Shown: positions 22,477-34,819, counted from the stretch's first letter. The stretch is DNA of 64,000 bases from Hydractinia symbiolongicarpus (GCF_029227915.1 NC_079880.1:31615501-31679500), one strand, 5' to 3'. Program-made: numbers and translations. Notes: a model not told the origin generated them from the sequence alone.

Positions 22477-25400
22477 TTTCATCAACTTCGATTTCTCAAT
22501 GACGATTATGTGAAGATTGTCGAAGTTGGACCAAGAGATGGCTTGCAAAATGAGAAGGTATAATGAGAAGTAAACGCCACGAAAGATATAAGTTGCAAAA
22601 AACCCCGTTATTCCTGTAACATTGGATTTACTTCATAAAAAAGTATAAGTTGCGTATAATCCCGAGGTGATGGTGTAGTAACATTCTTTTGTATTACAAC
22701 ATTTTTAGGCTATAATCAGCACAGATGTTAAAGTGGAATTTATAAATAAACTTTCGAACACTGGGTTGTCTGTAATAGAGGCAACTAGTTTTGTTTCGCC
22801 AAAATGGGTCCCTCAGGTATGAATGGGTGCTTATTTATTTTTATGAAGAAATACGCGAATTACCTAAGGGTGATCAAAAAAAAATTGAAAATTGTTGATA
22901 GCGAAAGTTTATTTCCTCAAGATTTATTCGAATAGGCTATTTGTGAAAGTTATATTTGCTAATTTTTATTTATTCTAAATTTCTTTTGTAGGATAAAAAA
23001 AATCCGTTATATATATATCACTTTAAATCTCGTTGTCAGGTTCTGTGTAATAATTGTTAATCAACTCTTTGAATTGATTTAAAATTATGTGGTTTTTTAT
23101 CGTTGATGCCATTTTATTGAAACTTTGTACACTGTTTTAAAACCTCCCTTAACATGTCGGTTTTTTATGTTAACTAAACATCGGGACAAAAACAAAAACA
23201 AAATTTGTTTGACATGTCCATTTTATTAAGCTTTAAACTGATCGTTTCGCGAAAGTTTTTTCCCTTTACTTCACAATTTTTGACCCGCAAAAGTTTCTTT
23301 CTTTAAAGAATATCCTATGTTTTATATAATCCCCTCTGCGTAATTACTTATTTACTATATTACATGGGTATTTTTTTGAAGAATTTTCGCAAGACAAGCT
23401 ATTAAAGAGACGCAATGATAGGAATTGTTGATTTTTGGTTGTTAATTTTTTTTTGTAATAGTTTGCTGACAACAAAGAAATTATGAGCAAAATCGAAAGA
23501 AAGAAGAACGTATCATATCCAGTCTTGGTACCAAATATAAAAGGTTTTCAGTCTGCGGTAAGCGAAATGCACTCTGCGTGAAAAACTCGCGATATATTGG
23601 CGGTATATTGTCAATAAATGATATATCTGCATGAGCTTTGCGTTATTGTACTTAAGGTTTTTTGAGGTTGGGATTTCTAAACTCTGAGAAAAACGTATTT
23701 CACAAGTGGATCAATGTGAATACATAAAAATGATTTTTATATGCGAACCAAAGTTGTGGAAAAAAGGAGGTTATGTTCTATTTCAAAGTAGACGTTATAT
23801 CTTTGCTTATTATCTAACAAGGTAGAAGTTGATGTGAAAGAGATTGCAATATTTGGTGCTGCATCTGAAGTGTTTACCAAAAAGAACATCAACTGTACAA
23901 TCGAAGAAAGTTTAAGACGATTCAAAGACGTTTGTGTAGCGGCACAAAACAAAAACATCAAAATTAGAGGGTGACGTTTAACTAACAATCTATAAGATCT
24001 TTTGTGGCCAAATAGAAGTGACGAAGGTTGTAAAGGTTTGAGGAAATGAAAAATACGTGAAATGAACTTTCTTATGTTGATGTAGTAACTTGTAAAGATA
24101 CACAGTTCAAAAGTTGTTTTCGAATAACCTTTAAATCATAACAACTTCGCACAAAAATCACTCCATAACTCCAACAGTCATAACTCGAACATTTGCTAAG
24201 CCGAACTATTTTAATAATCCCTTTGACTTAAATACTCGCGCTAACTCGAACTCCATTAGAAAAATGTAAAAAATCTTCGGAAGTTCCTTTTTTTATTTTC
24301 AAGGAAATATGATTTTCCATATTTGCCACTAGGAGATATCCCATGTTAAGAAAATTGGAAACGGCAAAATTTGCAGTCAGCACATTTTTGGGGCAAAAAA
24401 AATTGAGACTTCAAGTTGGCGAAACGCATTAAATAAATCTAGGCTATACACTACGTGCTTGAGATGAAGTTGGACGCTTTCACGGGTCGATCATTACTAA
24501 TAAAATTAACTCGATTCTTTTGTTAAGATATGTGTCATGTGTGGTGGGTTGTCCGTATGAAGGTGATGTCGATTCTTCTGTCGTGTTGAAGGTATGACGT
24601 ATGCCAGTATATACCGCAAATTATTAAAAAAGAAGTTAAAAAGTAGTGTTATCATAGGAGATGGTGGATAAATAACTACAGAACAAATTTCTTATAAAGG
24701 GTAAGAATTTTGAGGACTAAAAGTCTACTGCTTGTTTGCTTGTAATTTCTTTCTAGATAGCAAAAGAGCTTTTAAAAATGGGTTGTTATGAAATTTCTCT
24801 TGGTGACACTGTAGGGATAGGCACCTCAGGTAAGCACATATTTAATTTAAGACACTGTTGAATGGTGATTTAAAAGAGTTTTTTATTTCTCTTCTTTTCG
24901 TACCTGAAGATATAAATATGAACGATAGTTTACTGGACTTTTTGTGAAGTATCTACAAAGTATTGCCACAACAAAACAGGGCGTTTTTTTGTTTTGTGTT
25001 ATGAATCAACCTATAAACCAACTTATAAGTCAACCTCTGAATCATCCTTTAAGAATCTACTGCAAAAATGCTGAAATGCGTATTAGAAGCAATTCCATCC
25101 GAGAAACTAGCCATTCATTGTCACGATACCTATGGAAGAGCCTTATCAAATATTGAAACGGCTTTAGAAGTAATTTTTCTTTTGTTTGTTTGTTTGTTTT
25201 GTTTTCACCTTGTGTTTTTCTTGTCACTTTTGAAAATCCAATCTGCTGAGTAGTCGTTATTTTTAGATGGGGTTAAGAGTAGTGGACAGTTCTGTGTATG
25301 GTCTTGGTGGCTGTCCGTACGCAAAAGGTGCATCTGGTAACGTTGCAACTGAAAAAGTGGTGCAGTATCTTCATACAAATGGAATGGAAACCGTATGTCA

Positions 25401-25845
25401 CTCTCTTTTTTTCTTTTGGTAAAGAAACGCATTCTTTGCGTTGATTGAAATTTAACAACGTTTATTTAATTAAAATTCTTCACTAAAAATGAACGAATTT
25501 GTCCAAATTGCCATACCATAACCTTAACCTTATGCTTTGCAAAACTTTTGACACTTGTAAAACACTTAAAAAATAGCAAAGCAAGCAAATTTTGACAAAT
25601 TTACGAAATTTAATTAACGCTAAAAATCCTCCATGTGAAAAACCAGATCTTGATTCTTTGAAAAGAATTTCCAATACTCTATTACGCATAAGATATTACG
25701 ACTTTATATTTGTGCTGCTTGGTTTCCCGCTTTTCTTTCGACAAACCATGTAGGTAAAATGTTCACAATGTTTTAGGGTGTTGATATGAACCTCATAACG
25801 AATGTAGGTAAATGGATATCTCAATATGTCAGTAAACATGACTGA
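22477..25845 (+). CDS. HMGCL: Hydroxymethylglutaryl-CoA lyase, nine exons seen
   Basis: Exons: 22,477-22,557, 22,709-22,816, 23,462-23,557, 23,822-23,970, 24,528-24,591, 24,757-24,829, 25,054-25,169, 25,267-25,392 and 25,777-25,845 (TGA). Junctions keep phase and sum to 293 residues. The enzyme cleaves HMG-CoA to acetoacetate and acetyl-CoA in leucine breakdown and ketogenesis, usually in mitochondria. Family signatures are intact: [16 protein letters not shown] (catalytic Arg/Asp), [56 protein letters not shown], the metal-binding His pair in [12 protein letters not shown], and the active-site Cys in [15 protein letters not shown]. The first exon seen starts in phase 0 after an acceptor at 22,475-22,476, so the start codon and targeting peptide lie further upstream. 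The C-terminus (QYVSKHD) is short. No lesion is visible, so this is very probably a working host gene. Confidence 0.95.
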
Positions 25846-25936
25846 CAATGACAAATTGGCATTGTCTCTTCCAGATAAGACGTAACGATATTCAAAGATG
25901 CAGATACCATAAATAATTATAAATGAAGACAGCACA

Positions 25937-25942
25937 AATAAA
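25937..25942 (+). terminator. Polyadenylation signal, HMGCL
   Basis: AATAAA lies 92 bases after the HMGCL stop codon, followed by an A-rich stretch. Confidence 0.55.
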
Positions 25943-26094
25943 CATTACAAAAATGCATCTTTTGTAGTTTTTTATTGGCTTCGATGTTTTTAAATCTGTC
26001 TTTTCAGTTATGAGCATGCCCAGTATTGTGGCAACGTTATTGAGACTACTAGTGACATCACTTAAACACACACAATCAGACTTCCGTGTTCAAG

Positions 26095-26640
26095 TACAGT
26101 GGAATCTCTCTAAAGCGGACACTATTGGTACAAAAAAAGTGTCCGTCTTATAGAGGTGTCCGCTTTATAGAGATTGTATCCAAAAATCACTTTCAGAGCA
26201 AAATTTTGCCTAATACATGACATTTTTTGTTTATATACGTTTTTTCTCTGTTCTATTCATTTTAAATCAAGAAAACGAGACATATAATTTGATTAATATG
26301 AACTTGTATTATTTATACGCTCTACTGTTATACAAACAAAAAAAATATCAACTAACAAATACATTGTGTTTTATAGAAGTTTGCTTTCTTTTTTATCTTT
26401 GGAGATTCTCCACTTTTTTCGTAACTGATGACAGCATGTCTTGACTTTCGTCAATAATAGGGTTGCGACAAATTCTATCAAGCTGGGTGATTACGTCTAC
26501 ATAACTAAGATTTTCCTCCTCGTTATCATCGTTTCCGTTCCCATGCTGTCCATCGTCAGAAACATCGTCGGGAACTTCGATACTCAGGTCTGGGTGTTGA
26601 ACTGCATTGATGCTTTCCTCTCTTATTTCTTCTGGGTGTG
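26095..26640 (-). mobile_element. Truncated Tigger/pogo-like DNA transposon
   Basis: A TA dinucleotide at 26,095-26,096 is followed by CAGTGGAATCTCTCTAAAGC and nearby repeats of GTGTCCGCTTTATAGAG, the layout of Tigger-type ends with subterminal repeats. On the minus strand an acidic open segment (about 26,625 to a TAA at 26,393-26,395) reads DLSIEVPDDVSDDG and ends DMLSSVTKKVENLQR, resembling the acidic C-terminus of Tigger transposases. The catalytic domain and the other terminus are absent; the upstream side stops where a different repeat begins at about 26,644. Confidence 0.5.
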
Positions 26641-26643
26641 TTT

Positions 26644-26740
26644 ATTTTCCTTTGATGTTGCCGAAAAATGCATGTCTAATATGTTAATTTTTCTGATCTT
26701 ACGGCGCGACGTAAATAACACTACTTTAACGTCAATATCC
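26644..26740 (-). repeat. Paralogue of the sequence flanking the 3.1-kb transposon (empty site)
   Basis: On the minus strand this runs GATATTGACGTTAAAGTAGT, then GTTATTTACGTCGCGCCGTA, to TTCGGCAACATCAAAGGAAA. It matches the sequence on both sides of the DNA transposon at 51,666-54,777 (about 51,640-51,665 and 54,778-54,853) but has no insertion. Only one copy of GTAGT (26,720-26,724 as ACTAC on the + strand) is present, against two around the insertion. Confidence 0.85.
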
Positions 26741-27162
26741 CAACCTCGTCTCCAGGCCCATTTTTCTCTTTTTGACGATATCGGACGGCGAGAAGAAATG
26801 ACCCTGGGCCACACTGGTCAGTTTTGGGATCTGATTAGTTTCTCAAGTTTCCGTTAATTATGAAGATAAATTAATTTATGCGTAAAAAATTGAATAATAA
26901 CAGAAAAACACAAATGGCTTTTGTGCACAGGGTGTAGTAAATAACAGTATTAAATAACAATCGATTTTACAGATTAAATAACAATTCTCTCTGACTGCAT
27001 GAAATGCAACATCCTATGTTTTATGACTTTAATCTCTTAGTAAAGCAACAAACATAAATTTATTGAAAAAAGTCAATTTGGTTTGACCATAGTGGCCATT
27101 TAGTTGTAAATGAGTTTCCAGGGACCCGTTTCGTGAAAACCGAAACTGCAATATGATATACC
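26741..27162. other. Intergenic, nothing recognised
   Basis: No gene or recognisable repeat was seen between the empty-site repeat and the SINE. Confidence 0.4.
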
Positions 27163-27470
27163 GACTGATAGCCTTGTGGTAGAGCGTTCGCTTTCAGTGC
27201 GGGAGGTCTTGGGTTCAAACCCCGGCCGAGTCATGCCAGAGACTATAAAAGTGTGAATCTATCCTTTCTGCTTAGCGCTCAGCATGAGAATAGGATTGAT
27301 ATCTTAGGCGGTTGTCTAGTTGAGCGATTGCTGTGCTTGCACGACTTTCGTAGCTCAAATGGGAGCTTTAAATGCGCTAGGACCCCCTTCGCAGGACCCT
27401 CGTTGATAGCAGTACCAATGGGAACTGATGAGGCTATCCTGGGTAAATAATAATAATAATAATGATAAAA
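27163..27470 (+). mobile_element. tRNA-derived SINE
   Basis: The head (27,163-27,233) resembles a tRNA. A pol III box A (TAGCCTTGTGG, 27,169-27,179) and a perfect box B (GGTTCAAACCC, 27,212-27,222) are at tRNA spacing, and the ends can pair (GACT with AGTC). It continues into a non-tRNA body of about 215 bp and ends in a (TAA)n run, as tRNA-derived SINEs do. The anticodon arm is degraded (CTTTCAGTGCGGGAG), so I do not call it a functional tRNA gene. No clear target duplication was found. Confidence 0.75.
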
Positions 27471-27959
27471 AAGAAGGATGAGAAAGAAAGATATTGAGTT
27501 AAAACTTGTTAGGAGATGCTTTTAGGCTGGTCTGATGTGATTAGCATAAAAAATGATTCTGTAATAGCTATACTTTCCGAATTTAGGCATTTAAAGCAGG
27601 GAGATAAGATTTTTTTTAAAGACAATTATAAATTTTGACCTAACAATTGTAAAATTTTTTAGACAATACGATTTTATTTAGGTGTATATGCACGTTACGA
27701 CAATGACATACAAAAGGAGCCAGTTATCATATACGTCAAAACGTATATATCTGATCTGTGTCTGACTGACACATGGTTACGTTGATGACTCAATACTAGT
27801 ATAATATATAGCTACACCATGCCACTATAATGCCGGCGTGATAAAGCCTCAACTTAGGTTTATAGTTCACGTCAGCAATAAGTCGCCCGCAAGACAAAAA
27901 TGAATTAGAAAGACTGCATGTGTCTAAAAATATACTAAAAACTTAACTAGCTATCCTTA
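27471..27959. other. Intergenic, nothing recognised
   Basis: No gene or repeat was recognised. Confidence 0.35.
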
Positions 27960-29010
27960 AATTTGTTTTTGGCATCCGGCTCATTTCGACATCATGACGA
28001 TGCGGCGTTTTATCAATTTTTTATCATTGATATTTTACTCAAAAGCAAACCCGGGGCGATCTTATGCAAAAATGTCGATTCGACTAAAACGTCCGCGGGT
28101 TTTAAAGTTCCGAATGAATAAAAATCACAGATGGAAGAAAAAACGCCTAAAACGTCCGCGAAGTTTCAAGTTCCAATGAATGAAATTTTGAAATGGGAAG
28201 AAAAAACGCCTAAAACGTCCGTGGGTTTTTAAGTTTAAACGCCCAAAACGACCACGGGTATGGTTGGTTACATGGACGACAAGTGGATGCTTCTTTTTCA
28301 ACATGGTTTAGCTGGGTCAGGTTCAATTGCAGGAAGCACCTCAAGTGGCTAGAATAAATCAAAGCAATTGTATGCTAGCTAAGTTAAATGAAGAAGTTTT
28401 GAATTTGGAAACCCTTTCAGATATTAAAAGGATTGGAAATGCTGGAGGGAAGTATTGTTGCCACGTGTGCCATGTTGTTGTCTTAAACCAAACCTTCATC
28501 CTGCCTCTGCAAAAGACAATAAATACATTGCTTTAAAGTAAGTAATACTTCATATATTTTAGTTTTTACTGCTTCTGGATTTAAGGCACTTTTGTGTCAA
28601 GAACTATTCTTAAAAGTGGTAAACCACCAGATGTTCTTACAAAACCTGTGATTTAAAAAATCTCTTTCTTATCAAAACAAAAGGTTTTAACTTGACCTCA
28701 ATCAAATGGATTGTTTGTTTATTAAAGCCAATGCTAAACGAGATAACTGAGGCAATTTATGTAAATCTTGGCGGTCAAAAAATGTTTGGAGGTGTATGTT
28801 AAGTTTGGTATAGAGTATTGCTAAGCTGCATGCATTAGTTGGAATTTTGTTAGTTTTTTGTTTATTGTCTTAAGGTCACAGGCTTCGTGTATCTTTGTGT
28901 CCATGTGGAAAAAGAATAATTCCTGTAAGATAACTAAGGGACAGCTTTTTCATAAACACAAAAGTGTAAGCTAAATGTAAATAGGTCTGTAAATCCCCTT
29001 TCCCTGGGGA
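27960..29010 (+). repeat. Copy 1 of a roughly 1-kb repeat (inverted relative to 53.6-54.7 kb)
   Basis: The sequence from TTTTTGGCATCCG (about 27,970) to AAGCTAAATGTAAATAGG (about 28,970) matches the reverse complement of about 53,600-54,660 over nearly its whole length. Shared landmarks are CCCGGGGCGATCTTA, the AAACGTCCGCGGGTTTTAAA units and CTTGGCGGTCAAAAAATG on the other side. Near 28,370-28,470 both copies keep a coding-like stretch (EVLNLETLSDIKRIGNAG here, one with a few changes there), perhaps a remnant of a transposon protein. Copy 2 lies inside the 3.1-kb TIR element, so copy 1 is probably a fragment of the same family that has lost its ends. Confidence 0.75.
28080..28255. repeat. Minisatellite in copy 1, about 70-bp units
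   Basis: Three to four units share AAAACGTCCGCGGGTTTTAA, an AGTTCC-AATGAA spacer and GGAAGAAAAAACGCCT. The same array is present, inverted, at 54,375-54,560. Confidence 0.8.
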
Positions 29011-31490
29011 TTTACCAACAGGGAACTTCTTCAACAGGAGCTGGTCCATCATTTGAAGAAAAAATATCAGTCTCCAACAGGAAACAAAAGGATAGCGCAC
29101 TACGTATGAGACCAAGCTAGATCAAATCGGCACTTATTCAATAGAATCAACAACTGCTTATTCCATAGACTCAAATTGCAGACACCGGCCAGATACTGAA
29201 AAAGAGCAGAAAAAAAGAGGACGAAAACCAAGCTCTGTAGAAAACCTAAACATATTGAAAACTGAAAAAGAATTGCCCTGGCAAATGCGCCATCAAAACA
29301 TGGTTAAAACGGGCTAAAATACCCTATTTTTGACAAATTGACCTCCCACAAAAATATTTAACAACCAAAAATGCGTTTGACAGTCATTGAATATTAAAAT
29401 ACTATCCCTTGCGAAGTGAAAACAACAAAAATTAGAAAAATAGAAAAACCTTACCCCTGGCAAATGCACTTCTTTTTTAAATAATCAACGTAAATAGAGA
29501 ATTTCCAAGATAAAAACGTTGTATTTTCGCGTCGTTATGGCAAGACCTTTCTTCTTTTTACTAAGTTGAAATTCGAATGTTTATATTTTAGTTTCGTGCG
29601 AGAGATTAACCAGATTGCATTCTCGTGGGAGATATAGGCATCGAAAAATCTTTTTTTACACTTCTATTATGATTCATACTACGAATACTTACGAATTGTA
29701 CATTAACAAAATTATGTTTTCACAGAAGATAATAAGAAAGGAGAGGGTTCATTGCTGTTTTCTCAAAAAAATTAGAGTGTTACCCCCTGGTAACTTAATT
29801 AGGAATGTCGCAATGATGCCCAACTAGATAAACTTAAAACATAGCCTTCCACCCTTGTACAATTAAAACAAACAAACGGACTGGAGACTAACTTGCGCAT
29901 AAAAGATTTCTTCCGCGGCGCGAACTTTTTTGTGAAGATTTTTGTGAAGAAGAGAAAGCGCTAGAAACTTTATTAAAGACCATGCGGGCTTAATTATTAT
30001 ATAACGAGAACGTCACACATAATTATATTTCATTGTTTTTTTAACAAATCAAAATAGCGCATTTATACAGTCAGGGGGTTAGGGTATAATTATACGCAGA
30101 AAAAACGAAAAACAAAATGCCGCTCCCCGTAAACATTCTACGCGACACTGATAGAACTGATTTTTGTTGTTTTAGAGGTTATAACTGAAACTTTGACATA
30201 TTTATGTTATTTTGTGAGGAAGGACCATACACAGAAGAAGAATTAGATTAGACATTGCAAGCTGTGTTTTCTATATTTTGTATAAATTCTTACCGGCGAG
30301 AACTCTGTACAACATAACGAAATGACTGATCCTTCTCTATTTAATTTTGATGCGTTCAAAATTGCAGTTTTTTAAAATTTTGGGTAAGATTTAATGGGTA
30401 AGGACAACATGCAAAAATTCAAAAAATATTTGTTGAATTAGAAGTAGTTTCTACAACCATTCTTTTTTTACACTTTGTGAAGCTTTTGTGGGGAAAGAGT
30501 GTATGCAATATCATCGGAATAACTGATTTTTGTTGCTGTTGCTGTCGGAATAACTGTTTTTTTCTGCATTTTAAAATAGAATATTGTTTTGGAGGGCATA
30601 TGAATAGATATATATATCTACAAAAATAATTCAATTTTGCAAACTTTGATTTTGTCGTTAACCTCTCATCTTTCATATTTTGATTAAACTTTTGTGGAAG
30701 ACCGTGGGTATGCAATGGACTAAAATAAGAGAATTTAGTATTACTTAGAATTTGTATTTTGTGTTGCCAATTTGGTGCAAAAATTGACATAAAATGAACT
30801 GTTAGTTTGATTGTTGTAGTTTTAACATGACTCATTATAACTAAAACCTTTTTTTGCATTTCAAATTTGACTGATTAGCCAAAAAAAATAATTGCAAATT
30901 GGTTTCACAGTATACAAGCTGTTATTTTTTATATATATTTTATGTGAACATTCGTGACAGAATACTATAAAAGGACTGATTTTTATTAATTTTGGGTTTA
31001 AAATCTGTTTTTTGTGGAAATTTTAAAGTTTACTGCAGAAGGACCGTATGCAATATATAAAAAACCGTTTTGTAGCATTATAATTTATCCAATACATTTT
31101 TTTGAACCTAAATAAAAATTTCTCCCAGAGGCACAATTTAATGTTTATTTTTCACATTTTGTGTCAACCTTTGCCAGGGTTTGTAATAAACTAACTGATT
31201 TAACATACACATTGACAAAGATTTGTTTTTAGCACCGATCAGCTTTTTTTGTATGTGACATTTTGAGTGATATAAATTCTATAGGTGAGATGTAGTTTAA
31301 AATGCTTTGGTAAACTCCGAATAATTTTTGCATTGCCAGAGGGTGAAAGCAAGTAATATTAGTAGATTTAGATTTTAAATGTCACATTATACTGTAGTTG
31401 ATGGATACCTTCAAGTCTTTGGTCATTTCGCACTTCGTTATTGTTTGTTTTTTGATGGACGTATATTTGTTACATAAATTAAATGAGAAA
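29011..31490. other. AT-rich, mostly unassigned
   Basis: A 69-codon open stretch at about 29,112-29,320 (+) contains KEQKKRGRKPSSVENL, an AT-hook-like RGRKP motif; a second open stretch precedes it in another frame, so this may be a decayed coding segment. From about 30,090 to 31,260 phrases such as AACTGATTTTTGTTG and GGACCGTATGCAATAT recur at irregular spacing of about 150-250 bp, suggesting a very old tandem repeat. Nothing else was recognised. Confidence 0.35.
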
Positions 31491-33811
31491 TGTACGTGTA
31501 AGGCCTTTTTTGACGGCAAAAGGCCATCATACAGCCTTTACACGCATGTGCATGTAGTTCACGGTGTTCTAAAGCCATGCTGCCAGGGAAAACGACTTAG
31601 GTCTTAGTAGTCCATTGAGAGTGGGAGGACTAGACCAATGGTAACATCCGCAAACACGGGGAACTACGTGATATACGTGTACGGCCTTTATTAGGCAGCA
31701 AAAGGCCATATTACAGCCTTAAGAGGCCTGTGCATGTAGTTGACGGTGTTCTAAAGCCATGGCGCCAGGGAAAATGACTTAGGACGTGGTAGTCCATTGA
31801 GAGTGGAAAGACTTGACCAATGGTAACTTACGCAAGCACGTGGAACCATGTGATTTACGTGTAAGACCATTATTAAACAGCAAAAGGCCATATTACAGCC
31901 TTTAGACGCATGTGCATGTTGTTGACGGTGTTTTAAAACCATGCCGTCAGGGAAACGACTTAGGTTATCGAAATCCATTGAAAGTGGAAGGACTAGACCA
32001 ATAATAACCTGCACAGGCATGTGGAACCACGTGATTTACGTGTAAGGCGTAATTAGACAGCAAAAACAACAGTACAGCCTTTACACGCCACTGCGTGTAG
32101 TTAACGGCGTTCCAAAGCAATTGCGACCTGGAGAACGAGTTAAAACGTCGTAGTCCATTGAGAGAGGAAGGAGTAAACCAATGGTAACAGGTTTGGACGC
32201 GTGGAACCAGGTGATTTGCGTGTGAGGTCCTCATTAGACCACAAAAGGCCATATTACAGACTTTAGAGGCCTGTGCATGTAGTTAACGGCGTTCTAAAGC
32301 CATGGCGCCAAAGAAAACAACTTAGCATGTCGCATTTCATTGAGAGTGAAAGGACTAGACCAATGGTAATCTGCGCAAGCACGTGGAACTACGTGATTTG
32401 CGTGTAAGGTTGCCATTAGACAGCAAAAAGCCATATTATTGCATTTAGAAGGCTGTGGATGTAGTTGACCACGTTCTAAAGCCATGACGCCAGTGAAAAG
32501 AACTTAGGTTGTCGCAGTCGATTGAGAGTGGAAGGACTAGACCAATGATAACCTGAGCAAGCACGTGGAACCTCGTGATTTACGTGTAAGGCCTTTATCA
32601 GAAGGAAAAAGGCCATATTACAGCCTTCGGAGGTCTGTGGATGTAGTTAACGGCTTTTCATAGCCATGCTGCAAGGGAAGAGGACTTAGATTGTCGTAAT
32701 CCATTGAGAGTGGAAGGACTAGGCTAATGATAACCTGCGCAAGCATGTGGAACCACGTGATTTACGTGTAAGGCCATTATTAGACTGTCCAAGGCCATAT
32801 TACAGCCTTCGGACGCATGTGCATGTAGTTAACGGCGTTCTAAAGCCATGGCGCAAAAGAAAACAACTTACGACGTCATAGTCGATTGAGAGTGGAAGGA
32901 ATACACCAATGGTATATTGCGGAAGCACGTGAAACCACGTGATTTACGCGTTTTGCGTATACTAAACGGCAAAAGGCGATATTACAGGCTTTAGACGCCT
33001 GTATATGTAACTGACGGCGCTCTAAAGCCATAGCATTAGGGAAAACAGCTTAGGACGTCCTAGTCTAATAAGAGTAGAAGAACTAGACCAGTGGTAACCA
33101 GCTTGGACGCGTGGAACCACGAGATTTGCGTGTAAGGTCCTCATTACGCAGCAAAAAGCAATATTACAGCCTTTAGACGCCTGTGGACCTATTTGATGGC
33201 GTTCTGAAGCCATGATTCCAGAGAAAACGGCTTAGGACGTCGTAGTCCATTGAGAGTGGAGGGACTAGACAAGTATAAACCTGCGCAAGCATGTGGAACC
33301 ACTTGATTTGCGTGTAAGGTCCCAATAGCCAGCAAAAAGTCATATTACAGCTCTTAGAGGCCTGTGCTTGTAGTTGACGACGTTCTAAAGCCATGCTGCC
33401 AATGAAAGCAACTTAGGTCGTCGAAGTCCATTGAGAGTGAAAGGACTAGACCAATGGTAACCTGCGCAAGCTCGACGAAGAATGTGATTTACATGTAAAG
33501 CCTTTATTAGGCGGGAAAAGGTCATATTACAGCATTTACAGGCCTGTGCATGTACTTAACGGCGTTCTAAAGCCATGGCGTAAAAGAAAACAACTTACGA
33601 CGTGGTAGTCGATTGAGAGTTGAAGGACTAGACGAATGGTGACGTGAGCAAGCACGTGGAACCACGTGATTTACGTGTATCGCCTTTATTAGGGGGCAAA
33701 AGGCCATATTACAGTCTTTAGACGCATGTGCATGTAGTTGACGGTGTTCTAAATCCATGGCGCCAGGGGAAACGACTTAAGACGTCGTAATCCATTGAGA
33801 GTGGAAGGACT
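31491..33811 (+). repeat. Satellite array A, 182-bp monomers, about 13 copies
   Basis: Head-to-tail monomers have a period of 182 bp: the anchor AAAGCCATG or its close variant recurs at 31,571, 31,753 and 31,935. Each carries CCATTGAGAGTGGAAGGACT, a CACGTG-rich block (ACGTGGAACCACGTGATTTA), GGCCATATTACAGCC and GTAGTTGACGGCGTTCTAAA. Copies differ by roughly 10-20 percent. The array ends abruptly at GGAAGGACT where the Polinton-derived block begins. Open frames of 60-115 codons on the minus strand recur in many monomers but are not supported as genes. Confidence 0.95.
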
Positions 33812-33848
33812 GGTCCCCACATGGAGTCCCCACAGTGCAGTACCAACG

Positions 33849-34176
33849 ATGAGTCTTGATTTCGAAGAGTACCCCGACTGGGTTGAAAAGTATCGTCAAA
33901 TTTGGAACAAAGTCGAGGAGTTGATATCTCAAAACTTGAGGACGGAGCCCGTGAAAAAAGGAGCGTTACATCAATGCCAAACTCAAACACTACAAGGACG
34001 CCATCACAACTAAATTCCACGGTATGCAAGTACCCTACGATAAACACTGCCAAGCCAGTGCCATCCTGGCTATATCATCGATGTATGTGCAGGGTAAAGA
34101 CTACTACCCACAGGTACATATTGTGGAATGTAGGTATAAAGACTTTAAAGTCGAGTGGTTGCTGAGTGATGAGTAA
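33849..34176 (+). pseudogene. Polinton small protein of unknown function, one frameshift
   Basis: ATG at 33,849 begins MSLDFEEYPDWVEKYRQIW. After a run of seven A at about 33,954-33,960 the frame must shift to continue through HCQASAILAISSMYVQGKD to a TAA at 34,174-34,176, giving about 108 codons. The first half is helical and charged, the second looks like a compact alpha/beta domain. It is the leftmost gene of the block and points inward. I do not recognise a function. Confidence 0.6.
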
Positions 34177-34236
34177 ATGTTTTATAACCCCACATGGGTT
34201 ACAAAACATACTAAGGCTTGTAAACAGGTGGAGACT

Positions 34237-34819
34237 CTAGGTAGCGCTGGCATACTGCACAGATTGAAGTTTTTTTACGACGTCATTTCTACCTTCCTCC
34301 CTACCTTTCACTACAAGCTGAGCACGTTCGCGTTCGTTGGTGGCGTCAACAAGTCGTTTAAACCGTTGACGTATCTGTTCCTTTAATAGCCTATACCGTT
34401 GCTTTTCTTGCATAATGAGACTAATCTTGCAGTCACTGATCACCCCGTTTTCCACCGCTTTTGAAACCAGATCAACGATGGAATTCAATTTCGACACAGC
34501 GAGTAGTCTGATACTCTCATGTTTCTTGGATTTTACACCAATCCTTTTTGAGGCGTTCCGCAGACCAGCTTGCCCTATTCCCAATGGCTATTGTAATACC
34601 CCCCATCGCTATACAACGCGGAGCACCCAGACTAGTGGCTAATGCTCCAATTCCGACACCCGAGGTGATAATACTCACACTCAGTAATCCATGATCACAA
34701 TAACTTTTTTGAAAGTCCGTCCCGCTCTTTAATCTCACTTCGCAGATATTTTTCAATCTCTCCGATCTTGTCAAGTCTATATTTCTGGCTGTCGTGGATA
34801 GTATCGTCCTCATGCGCAC
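34237..34819 (-). pseudogene. Polinton membrane-associated protein, one frameshift
   Basis: Read on the minus strand. The N-terminal half starts near MRMRTILSTTARNIDLT and carries a hydrophobic stretch (GLLSVSIITSGVGIGALATS). The frame then breaks at about 34,580, and the C-terminal half (LRNASKRIGVKSKKHESIR, then LIMQEKQRYRLLKEQIRQRF) is strongly helical and probably coiled-coil, ending VKKLQSVQYASAT. Together about 190 codons. A membrane segment followed by a long basic helix could suit a virion membrane or scaffold role; that is speculation, and the family is unknown to me. Confidence 0.6.

Noticed and set aside
26441-26857. 138-codon + strand ORF with hydrophobic stretches
   Set aside because: It is the antisense of the acidic Tigger C-terminal remnant and of the empty-site repeat.
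27163-27233. Functional tRNA gene
   Set aside because: Boxes A and B are good, but the anticodon arm does not fold properly and the sequence runs into a SINE body with a (TAA)n tail.
30419-30859. 146-codon ORF on the minus strand
   Set aside because: Contains a poly-Gln run from a CAA/GTT repeat and otherwise AT-driven composition; no recognisable domain.
31751-33758. Many 60-115 codon open frames on the minus strand of the satellite, with the same peptide (MALERRQLHAQASKG...)
   Set aside because: They recur because the monomer repeats; 182 is not divisible by three, frames differ in length between monomers, and start and stop positions drift. No splice or promoter signal supports a gene.
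31491-33811. CRISPR-like array
   Set aside because: Periodic repeats, but the units are contiguous 182-bp satellite monomers without unique spacers, in a eukaryotic genome.
33812-34176. Polinton left TIR
   Set aside because: The sequence after the satellite (GGTCCCCACATGG) has no inverted counterpart at the right end of the block.
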